Below, piece after piece: positions 1-4,960 of a DNA stretch of 6,480 nt. The translations under genes and the position numbers were made by a program. The stretch covers positions 1 to 6,480 of the forward strand of contig URQL01000100.1 in NCBI GenBank assembly GCA_900550005.1. The letters are read 5' to 3'. How positions within the stretch are numbered: the first letter of the stretch is position 1; each line of letters starts with the position of its first letter. Under the pieces are notes generated by a model. It was not told the DNA's origin, ran no database searches, and was given only the letters and a program-made list of their open reading frames with translations. The DNA is from an uncultured Erysipelotrichaceae bacterium (GTDB lineage: Bacteria; Bacillota_I; Bacilli_A; Erysipelotrichales; Coprobacillaceae).

Positions 1-349
1 CATGTCTAATTAAATCATGTGTTTGTTTAATATAATCATGATATAAGTTTTCTAATGTATTATTTGCTTTTTGTAAAGTAGCATGATAAAAAGGATAATT
101 AGGATCGATAGAAGGAGCGACTTGACTTAGATAATTGAGTTCATCTTGATAAGCTTTTTTAAATTCATTTAATCCTTCATACCCTATTTTTTGACAAAAA
201 CGAATTAAGGTACTTGGTGAAATATAAAGTGTTTTGGCAATTGCTCTACTACTTAACTTGATAAAATCAGGATGATTTAAAAAATACTGGGCTATTTTTT
301 GTTCAACTAAAGTTTGATTAGGTTGTTTTAATTTTTCTTGAATAAGCAT
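1..349 (-). CDS. RpiR/MurR-family transcriptional regulator (5' part only, runs off window)
   Basis: Seen: reading leftward from an ATG at 349-347, 116 codons stay open to the window edge with no stop. The start is supported by GAGGTG (plus-strand CACCTC, 355-360) five bases upstream. Residues about 1-77 look like the RpiR N-terminal HTH domain: an N-terminal helix with VEQKIAQYFLNHP (15-27), then the helix-turn-helix core RAIAKTLYISPSTLIRFCQK (35-54) followed by GYEGLNEFK. Known: this family pairs such an HTH with a C-terminal SIS domain that binds phosphosugars, and usually acts as a local regulator of sugar catabolic or PTS genes. The SIS domain would lie to the left of the window, so the effector and completeness cannot be judged. 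Neighbour: it is divergent from a second, broken regulator of the same family. Family assignment is solid; target genes are unknown. Confidence 0.85.
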   Translation of the reverse strand, partial: MLIQEKLKQPNQTLVEQKIAQYFLNHPDFIKLSSRAIAKTLYISPSTLIRFCQKIGYEGLNEFKKAYQDELNYLSQVAPSIDPNYPFYHATLQKANNTLENLYHDYIKQTHDLIRH

Positions 350-361
350 ACTTTCACCTCT

Positions 362-389
362 TTGTAATATTATAACATTTTGGTAAAAT
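362..389 (+). promoter_or_regulatory. Rightward promoter of the broken RpiR gene, overlapping a small palindrome
   Basis: TTGTAA (362-367), a 16-base spacer and TAAAAT (384-389) form a plausible sigma-A promoter, with TG at 381-382 giving an extended -10. The -10 lies inside the hyphenated palindrome ATTTT-GGT-AAAAT (377-389), and the whole promoter overlaps the leftward one. A regulator bound there would block both transcripts; operator function is inference. Confidence 0.45.
369..377 (-). promoter_or_regulatory. Extended -10 promoter of the leftward RpiR regulator
   Basis: Read on the minus strand this is TGTTATAAT, an extended -10 element (TGn plus a perfect TATAAT), 20 bases from the start codon. 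No good -35 hexamer is visible 16-18 bases upstream, which is common for extended -10 promoters. It overlaps the rightward promoter on the opposite strand. Confidence 0.55.
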
Positions 390-413
390 AAAAAAAGAGA
401 GTAGGTGACCTAA

Positions 414-1155
414 ATGGAGTGGTACTTATTGTTTTACTACAATTTATTAGAGAAAATAAACAAGATGATTTAGATGTTCAAGTTGCTAAAACTTTAGTAG
501 AAAATATCAATGTTTTAAATATGATGTCTTTAGAAAAGACGGCAGAAATGTGCCAGTGTTCTACTTCAAGGTTTACACGCTTTTTAAGGAAAGTTGGGTT
601 TAAAAATTATCGTTTATTTAAAAACTTATTAATTCAACCTCAGCTTGTTTATCATCATGAAGGATTTAAGCAAGATTTGTTTTATCATCAAACCATGCAA
701 AATATTCAATTTTTAGATGAACAAATCCAAACAGATCGTTTTAATCGAATTTTAAAGGATATTGAAGAAGCTAAAACAATAAAGATTTTAGCTTTCCAAC
801 TAATTTAGCTTATACCTTAGCTATTCAATGTAAAATGATTTTAGCGGGTAAGCCGGTTGAATTTTTTTCTTTAGTAGATAATGCTTTACAAGTTCAACAA
901 TTAAGTCATGAAGATGTTCTATTTTTGATTTCATTTCAAGGACATTACAATAATCTAAATTTAGAAGAGATTCTTAAAAAGAACCAGACAAAAATGATTT
1001 TAATTACTCAAAATCAAGATAATCATTGGTTACCTTATGCAAAAGAAGTGATTTATATAGGAAAATATCATGATTTTGGTGAAGAGAATTATGGATTGAT
1101 TTATTTCTTTGATAGTTTATACCAAGCTTACTTACAAAAACACGTCAAATCTTGA
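414..1155 (+). pseudogene. RpiR-family regulator broken by frameshift (HTH and SIS halves in different frames)
   Basis: Seen: one frame (419-808) encodes an N-terminal RpiR HTH domain (TAEMCQCSTSRFTRFLRKVG, then FKNYRLFKNLL) and a linker. It stops at TAG 806-808. The next frame (about 793-1155) continues without a gap as a SIS-like domain (FPTNLAYTLAIQCKMILAGK, then DVLFLISFQG and TKMILITQN), with homologous sequence readable before its first ATG at 835. Restoring one base near 791-793 joins them into a protein of about 250 residues, the normal length for the family. A second lesion is likely at the start: AGGTGA (403-408) is placed for ATG 414, but that frame ends quickly at TAG 471-473; the HTH frame has only GTG 419 as a start. 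Inference: a recently inactivated regulator; sequencing error or programmed frameshifting are less likely alternatives. It faces away from another RpiR gene and lies upstream of the GH13 gene. Confidence 0.8.
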
Positions 1156-1165
1156 TGTGTTTTTT
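1136..1165 (+). terminator. Rho-independent terminator after the broken RpiR gene
   Basis: The 13-bp stem has arms AAAAACACGTCAA (1136-1148) and TTGATGTGTTTTT (1152-1164), one G-T wobble, a three-base loop and a T-run. The stem contains the regulator's TGA stop (1153-1155). A-rich and T-rich flanks mean it may work in both directions. Confidence 0.85.
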
Positions 1166-1252
1166 CTTTCATGCTTTTTTATAATAAAGTTAAGAGGTTA
1201 TTTTAAAGAAGATCAAACTTGCAAAGTTGAAAGTGTATGTTTATATGTGTGC

Positions 1253-1277
1253 AAAGATGCTTAGGCATCTTTTTTTG
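1253..1277 (+). terminator. Second terminator, upstream of the GH13 gene
   Basis: Perfect 8-bp stem AAAGATGC (1253-1260) / GCATCTTT (1265-1272), loop TTAG, T-run to 1276. It lies about 90 bases after the previous terminator with no recognisable gene between. It therefore ends a short transcript, insulates the GH13 gene, or marks the tail of a lost gene. A TATAAT at 1180-1185 lacks a convincing -35. An open frame without a plausible start closes at TAG 1262-1264 in the hairpin loop. Confidence 0.75.
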
Positions 1278-1286
1278 TTCAAAAAA

Positions 1287-1316
1287 GTGAAAACGTAAAT
1301 AAAAATGTGTTATACT
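1287..1316 (+). promoter_or_regulatory. Promoter of the GH13 gene with overlapping cre-like (CcpA) site
   Basis: TGTTATACT (1308-1316) is an extended -10. The -35 position 17 bases upstream falls on TGAAAA (1288-1293), a poor hexamer. That segment reads TGAAAACGTAAATA (1288-1301), close to the cre consensus WTGNAANCGNWNNCW, missing the first W and the conserved C near its 3' end. A cre overlapping the -35 normally mediates carbon catabolite repression by CcpA; this role is inference from position and partial match. Confidence 0.45.
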
Positions 1317-1347
1317 TGATGTTGGAAAAAGAAAAGAGGTTAGGATA

Positions 1348-2958
1348 ATGAATAATAAATGGTGGCAATCTGCTGTAATTTACCAAATCTATCCCAAAAG
1401 TTTTCAAGATAGCAATGGAGATGGAATTGGTGATTTACAAGGAATTATTCAACGATTAGATTATTTAGAAAGATTGGGAATCGATGCGATTTGGTTAAGT
1501 CCAGTCTGTACATCTCCACAAAAAGATAATGGTTATGACATTTCAAACTATCAAGATATTGATCCCATGTTTGGTTCTTTAAAAGATATGGAAGAATTGA
1601 TTCAAGAGGCGAAGAAACATCGTATTCGTATTATTATGGATTTAGTTTTGAATCATTCTTCAAGTGAACATCGATGGTTTAAAGAAGCTTTAAAAAGTAA
1701 AGATAATCCTTATCATGATTATTATGTCTGGAAAGATGGTAAGCCGGGAGTATTACCTAATGATATGAAAGCCTGTTTTGGAGGCCCTGCATGGGAGTAT
1801 GTCCCATCTCTACAACAATATTATTTTCATCAATTCGTGGCTGAACAGCCTGATTTAAATTGGGATAATCCAAAGTTAAGACAAGAACTTTATAATATGA
1901 TCAATTGGTGGATCGATAAAGGAGTCGGTGGCTTTAGATTGGATGTCATTGATCAAATCGCTAAAGTACCAGATCAAAAAATTACAGCTAATGGACCAAG
2001 ATTACATGAGTTTTTTAAAGAATTAAGTAAAAATACATTTCAAAGAGCAGATTTAGTTACTGTAGGTGAAGCGTGGAGTGCAAATATTGAAAGAGCACCA
2101 ATGTACAGTAATCCTGATGGTAGTGAATTTTCAATGGTCTTTCAATTTGAACATATCAACTTAGACCAACAAGCGGGTAAAGAAAAATGGGATCTTGCAC
2201 CACTTAATTTTATTCAATTAAAAGAAATATTCAATAAATGGCAAGTTGAACTTTATGGTAAAGGATGGAATAGTTTATTTTGGGATAATCATGATTTACC
2301 ACGTATTGTTTCTAGATGGGGAAATGATGGTAAATATCGAATCGAGTCAGCAAAGATGTTAGCTACGATCTTACATGGTATGCAAGGGACACCTTATATT
2401 TATCAAGGTGAAGAACTAGGAATGACCAATGTAAAATATCAAATTGAAGAATACAATGATGTTGAAACATTAAATATGTATCATGAACGACTTGAAAAAG
2501 GGTATTCGAAAGAAGCTATCATGGAGTCTATTTACGCTAAAGGAAGAGATAATGCAAGAACACCAATGCAATGGGATGACTCACTAAATGCTGGTTTTAC
2601 AACAGGAAAACCTTGGCTTAAAGTTAATCCAAATTATGTAGATATTAATGTTGAAAAACAAATAGACGATTCGAATTCTATTTTTAATTATTATCGTCAA
2701 TTGATCCAATTACGAAAAGAACATCAAGTGATTATTGATGGTACGTTTACAATGTATTTAAAAGAAGATCCAAATATTTTTGCTTATAAGCGAGAAAATG
2801 CACAAGAAGCAATGATTTTTGTATGTAATTTCTATGAAAATGAAGTTGATTTTACATTAGATAAAGAAGTAAAAAGTTATGAACTTATTTTGAGTAATTA
2901 TATGGATTGTGGTTCAAAGCTTAAACCCTATGAAGCTCGTGTTTATTTAAAAAAGTAG
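1348..2958 (+). CDS. dexB: GH13 alpha-glucosidase, glucan/oligo-1,6-glucosidase type (DexB-like)
   Basis: Predicted cytoplasmic retaining hydrolase that releases glucose from non-reducing ends of short isomalto-oligosaccharides. Seen: 536 residues with no signal peptide, starting WWQSAVIYQIYPKSF. Calcium-type loop DSNGDGIGD (21-29); GH13 region I DLVLNH (98-103); region II GFRLDV (195-200) with nucleophile Asp199; region III VGEAW with acid/base Glu241; region IV NHD with Asp316; then GTPYIYQGEELGM (348-359). The (beta/alpha)8 barrel with inserted domain B is followed by a small beta domain from about 480. Val200 directly after the nucleophile is the residue linked to alpha-1,6 preference, where alpha-1,4 maltases carry Thr. 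Length and wording closely resemble streptococcal DexB. Trehalose-6-phosphate hydrolase (TreC) shares Val200 and is the main alternative, but the overall wording fits DexB better. The start is set by AAAGAGG at 1333-1339. It sits alone behind a promoter with a cre-like site; a LysR remnant begins 8 bases after its stop. No terminator of its own is evident. Confidence 0.87.
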   Translation: MNNKWWQSAVIYQIYPKSFQDSNGDGIGDLQGIIQRLDYLERLGIDAIWLSPVCTSPQKDNGYDISNYQDIDPMFGSLKDMEELIQEAKKHRIRIIMDLVLNHSSSEHRWFKEALKSKDNPYHDYYVWKDGKPGVLPNDMKACFGGPAWEYVPSLQQYYFHQFVAEQPDLNWDNPKLRQELYNMINWWIDKGVGGFRLDVIDQIAKVPDQKITANGPRLHEFFKELSKNTFQRADLVTVGEAWSANIERAPMYSNPDGSEFSMVFQFEHINLDQQAGKEKWDLAPLNFIQLKEIFNKWQVELYGKGWNSLFWDNHDLPRIVSRWGNDGKYRIESAKMLATILHGMQGTPYIYQGEELGMTNVKYQIEEYNDVETLNMYHERLEKGYSKEAIMESIYAKGRDNARTPMQWDDSLNAGFTTGKPWLKVNPNYVDINVEKQIDDSNSIFNYYRQLIQLRKEHQVIIDGTFTMYLKEDPNIFAYKRENAQEAMIFVCNFYENEVDFTLDKEVKSYELILSNYMDCGSKLKPYEARVYLKK

Positions 2959-2966
2959 TTGATTAA

Positions 2967-3428
2967 ATGTTATTAAAACAATTAGAATATTTTATCTTAG
3001 TTTGTGATCAAAAAAGCTTTATAGAAGCAGCTAATCTTGTTTTTATTTCACAATTAGCCATATCACAATAAATTAAAACTTTAGAACAAGAACTTGTGTT
3101 GATTTATTATACCGATAAGGCGTCCTTTTACATCAACACCGGCAGGAAATTATTTTTATCGTTATGGAAAAGCCATTTTAAAAGAAGTAGAACAAGTAAA
3201 AAAAAAACGATCCGTCGTGGTGAAGAACAGGAATTGGAATTGCGTTTAGGGTATTTAATGAATTGTGAGGCAAAAGAACTTCATTAAGCGATTGAGGAAT
3301 TTAATGAACTTTATCCTGAAGTGACATTAACCGAAACAACAGGTTCTCGTGAAGAACTTTATAAAATTTTGATTAATAAAGAAGTAGGTAGGTTGATCAG
3401 TGATCAACGAAGAGCTTTTGATGAATAA
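2967..3428 (+). pseudogene. LysR-family regulator, 5' half only, with many lesions
   Basis: Seen: from ATG 2967 the frame reads as a LysR N-terminal winged HTH (LLKQLEYFILVCDQKSFIEA, then ISQLAISQ) until TAA 3069-3071, where the family has a second Gln (SQQIKTLE). IKTLEQEL follows in the same frame. The continuation VDLLYR is one frame over (from 3098) and hits TAA 3116-3118. STPAGNYFYRYGKAILKEVE is in the third frame (from 3133). The original frame returns after a 10-A run (3198-3207) with EELELRLGYL-like effector-domain sequence, a TAA at 3285-3287 in place of Gln, and DQRRAFDE before TAA 3426-3428. So there are three frame changes, several stops, and loss of everything after about residue 150 of a usual 290-300. 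The break coincides with the IS hairpin at 3429. LysR proteins often regulate an adjacent gene; the aldo/keto reductase fossil downstream may have been that partner (inference). Confidence 0.85.
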
Positions 3429-3466
3429 GTGGCGCACACTCGTGACTTCGGTCGTGAGTTAGCCAC
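3429..3466 (+). repeat. Left-end-type hairpin of an IS200/IS605 element
   Basis: Imperfect hairpin: outer stem GTGGC (3429-3433)/GCCAC (3462-3466), asymmetric internal loop, inner stem ACTC (3438-3441)/GAGT (3456-3459), a GT/GT mismatch, then GAC/GTC capped by TTCG (3447-3450). Known: IS200/IS605 ends are subterminal imperfect hairpins recognised as single strands by TnpA rather than terminal inverted repeats. This one lies 65 bases before the tnpA remnant and exactly where LysR homology stops, which fits a left end. It is followed by a weak T-run, so it may also act as a terminator. No matching right end was seen. Confidence 0.6.
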
Positions 3467-3496
3467 AATTTTTATACTTATAAATCCTGCATTTAG

Positions 3497-3525
3497 TTGT
3501 TGTTATCGTTTACATAGGGTATGAT
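3497..3525 (+). promoter_or_regulatory. Possible tnpA promoter
   Basis: TTGTTG (3497-3502), a 17-base spacer and TATGAT (3520-3525), seven bases ahead of the tnpA ATG at 3532. The short distance would leave almost no leader and there is no clear ribosome site, in keeping with the poor expression typical of IS200-type tnpA. Weak evidence. Confidence 0.3.
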
Positions 3526-3531
3526 AAAAAT

Positions 3532-3800
3532 ATGAAAAAAGATAATCAATTTACTATAAAAATTATGTTACGCATGGTCGAGGATATGTATATTCCTTAC
3601 ACTATCCTATTGTTTGGGTCACTCAATATAGAAAAGAGGTATTTGTTGGTAACATTAAAGAAGATGTTATGTATTATTTAAAACAGACCCTCGAAACGTT
3701 AGAAATGAAAGTTATTGCAATGGAAGTCATGCCAGATCACATACATTTGCTTGCTATAACGCTAAAAAACAATTTAACGATTGGAACAGTGATTACTACT
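3532..3800 (+). pseudogene. tnpA: IS200/IS605 TnpA (Y1 HUH transposase), frameshifted and 3'-truncated
   Basis: Known role: TnpA is a single-strand DNA transposase using a His-hydrophobic-His (HUH) metal site and one catalytic Tyr. Seen: ATG 3532 begins MKKDNQFTIK. The frame is lost in the A-run around 3558-3562 and homology continues one frame over (from 3564) with YVTHGRGYVYSLHYPIVWVT, then QYRKEVFVGNIKEDV and EVMPDHIHLL. The HUH motif is HIH (His codons 3738-3740 and 3744-3746). Homology fades after KNNLTIG (about 3786), and the alpha-helical part carrying the catalytic Tyr is missing. The remnant covers roughly 85 of about 140-150 residues. No tnpB follows. The element is dead in cis; the frameshift and the deleted 3' part are independent lesions. 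The end is approximate because the junction with the next fossil is blurred. Confidence 0.82.
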
Positions 3801-3802
3801 AG

Positions 3803-3932
3803 GGTGTACATACGAAAGATCATGGTAAAGCAAGTGAATGTATTAGTTGTGTCAATGTGAAGGGGTATGTCCTCACAATAGATTTCAATCATTGAATCTT
3901 TACAAGAAGTGGCTAAAACATTTGAAAAATAG
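3803..3932 (+). pseudogene. Fossil C-terminus of a ferredoxin-type (4Fe-4S) aldo/keto reductase
   Basis: Seen: in frame from 3803, GVHTKDHGKASECISC; one base is missing after 3850, then QCEGVCPH (3853-3876) in the next frame; after two more single-base shifts, a tail reading IESLQEVAKTFEK ends at TAG 3930-3932. Allowing for the missing base, the cysteines form C-x2-C-x2-C-x3-C-P, the 4Fe-4S signature. KASEC-I-x-C-G-x-CE...CP followed by a short helix ending in VAKTFEK is typical of the C-terminal tail of aldo/keto reductases that carry an iron-sulfur domain. Everything upstream of the tail (roughly 300+ residues of TIM barrel) is gone, replaced by the tnpA remnant. The bidirectional terminator two bases after the TAG was probably the original gene terminator. 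A different short 4Fe-4S protein tail is the main alternative. Confidence 0.7.
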
Positions 3933-3933
3933 T

Positions 3934-3970
3934 AAAAACGGTATCGACTATAAATCGATACCGTTTTTTT
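3934..3970. terminator. Bidirectional Rho-independent terminator
   Basis: Perfect 14-bp stem AAAAACGGTATCGA (3934-3947) / TCGATACCGTTTTT (3955-3968), a seven-base loop and T-runs on both strands. The leftward HAD gene has its stop codon in the loop (3948-3950), and the rightward aldo/keto reductase fossil stops just before the stem, so the hairpin serves convergent transcripts. Confidence 0.9.
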
Positions 3971-4829
3971 CTTTGATAATTTTTTCAATCGCAATGGCTA
4001 CACCATCTTCATTGTTATTACCAATAATGTATTTACCTACTTGTTTAGCGAGTTCATGACCATTACAAGGAACAAAGCTATTTTCAAATAATTCTAACAT
4101 TTGGATATCATTCGTGCTATCACCAAAGACACACACTTCATCATATTGATATCCTTTTTCTTTACAAATCGTTTGAAGTAAGCCCCCTTTGTGACTTTGA
4201 TTTGAACATACTTCGATATACTGAGCATAAGATGTGGAAAGTAAAATTTTATTGGTTTTCTTTAATGCTTCTAAGGCAGCTAATCCAGATTCTTCATTGT
4301 CACAATCGGCATCGATTTTTAATAATTGAGCCCCATCTTGAAATAGTTCATCTAAGGAATCAATGTGTTTAGAATTTCTTAAATAACCATCTTTACGATA
4401 AAAAGCAGCATTGTATAATGAAGGATCTTCATCACCAAACATGACTTTGATACGTTCATAGTGGTGATTGAAATAATCTTCAGTTGGTTCAAAATAATAT
4501 TTACCTTTTGTTGTATGCATTGAAAGATGGAAATCATGATCCAATAAGATTTTCACAACTTCTCTAGTTGTTGCTTCATCCATTGGAAAGTAGCGATTAT
4601 CTTGATGATCACTTGACATATATTGAGCACCATTATTTAAAATTAAATCACATTTTAAATTGTTTTCTTCTAAATATTCAATAACCATATTATAATCTCT
4701 ACCGGTTGCCATCATAAATTCAATACCATGGTTATTTAAGCAATGCATAACTTCAACACTTTTTTTAGATAGTTGCTGGTATTTGTTAAGTAAAGTTCCG
4801 TCTAAATCGCAAACAATTAGTTTTATCAC
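3948..4829 (-). CDS. Cof-type HAD-IIB sugar-phosphate phosphatase
   Basis: Predicted cytoplasmic Mg-dependent phosphatase of the Cof/YidA group, which acts on sugar phosphates and related small phospho-metabolites; the exact substrate cannot be read from sequence. Seen: 293 residues, a little above the usual 265-290. Motif I CDLDGTLLN has nucleophile Asp8 and acid/base Asp10; motif II MMATGRD has Thr42; the type IIB cap lies between about 80 and 205; motif III is Lys214 in SHKGGLLQ; motif IV is FGDSTND with Asp237 and Asp241. All catalytic residues are present. The start is GTG (4829-4827), chosen because GGGGG (4838-4842) lies eight bases upstream and DLDGT falls at the normal distance. It has its own strong promoter and is divergent from the GH1 gene, so the two may be co-controlled. 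A phosphatase beside a 6-phospho-beta-glucosidase suggests phosphosugar handling, but this is context only. Confidence 0.9.
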   Translation of the reverse strand: MIKLIVCDLDGTLLNKYQQLSKKSVEVMHCLNNHGIEFMMATGRDYNMVIEYLEENNLKCDLILNNGAQYMSSDHQDNRYFPMDEATTREVVKILLDHDFHLSMHTTKGKYYFEPTEDYFNHHYERIKVMFGDEDPSLYNAAFYRKDGYLRNSKHIDSLDELFQDGAQLLKIDADCDNEESGLAALEALKKTNKILLSTSYAQYIEVCSNQSHKGGLLQTICKEKGYQYDEVCVFGDSTNDIQMLELFENSFVPCNGHELAKQVGKYIIGNNNEDGVAIAIEKIIKEKNGIDL

Positions 4830-4853
4830 TGTTATGTCCCCCTTTTTTTGTTT

Positions 4854-4882
4854 ATTATAAAAGAAAGCACAACAATAGTCAA
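4854..4882 (-). promoter_or_regulatory. Strong sigma-A promoter of the HAD gene
   Basis: On the minus strand: TTGACT (4882-4877), a 17-base spacer and TATAAT (4859-4854). This is near consensus, with the start codon 24 bases beyond the -10. One arm of the inverted repeat 4857-4909 overlaps the -10 and spacer. Confidence 0.75.
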
Positions 4883-4909
4883 ATAAATGATTAAATCGCT
4901 TTCTTTTAT
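4857..4909. repeat. 12-bp inverted repeat between the divergent HAD and GH1 promoters
   Basis: ATAAAAGAAAGC (4857-4868) and its exact reverse complement GCTTTCTTTTAT (4898-4909) are separated by 29 bases. The left arm overlaps the leftward -10; the right arm covers where the rightward -35 should be (about 4900-4905). The arms have no T-run in the right place for termination and are too far apart for an ordinary terminator. A paired operator is the simplest reading. Read leftward, the right arm plus flank (GAAAGCGATTTA) also resembles a cre site with two mismatches. Confidence 0.6.
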
Positions 4910-4922
4910 TAAAAGTAAGCGG

Positions 4923-4952
4923 TATAATTACTTATAAAGAATTAAAAGGAGG
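4923..4952 (+). promoter_or_regulatory. -10 element and strong ribosome binding site of the GH1 gene
   Basis: Perfect TATAAT at 4923-4928. The -35 position (4900-4905, TTTCTT) is poor and lies within the inverted-repeat arm, suggesting a regulated promoter. AAAGGAGG (4945-4952) is a near-perfect ribosome site eight bases from ATG 4961, predicting high translation once transcribed. Confidence 0.65.
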
Positions 4953-4960
4953 AATAAATA

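Noticed and set aside
1157..1264. Possible 35-codon peptide from GTG 1157, ending in the second terminator
   Set aside because: There is no ribosome site, the start lies inside the preceding terminator, and there is no recognisable homology; kept only as part of the leader finding.
1166..1347. BglG/LicT-type antitermination (RAT) site or riboswitch in the GH13 leader
   Set aside because: No RAT-like sequence overlaps the terminator stem, and no alternative pairing with its arms is visible.
1348..2958. Trehalose-6-phosphate hydrolase (treC) as the GH13 call
   Set aside because: It shares the catalytic pattern, but the overall wording and 536-residue length match DexB more closely, and no trehalose PTS or TreR gene is adjacent; kept as an alternative.
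3096..3287. 63-codon open frame from GTG 3096
   Set aside because: It is a stop-to-stop piece of the LysR pseudogene, partly in the wrong frame; the homology lies in other frames for its first part.
3737..3994. 85-codon leftward open frame
   Set aside because: It is antisense to the tnpA and reductase fossils, has no ribosome site or family features, and crosses the terminator.
3847..4059. 70-codon rightward open frame starting with TTG
   Set aside because: Its first codons are part of the reductase fossil; the rest is antisense to the HAD gene.
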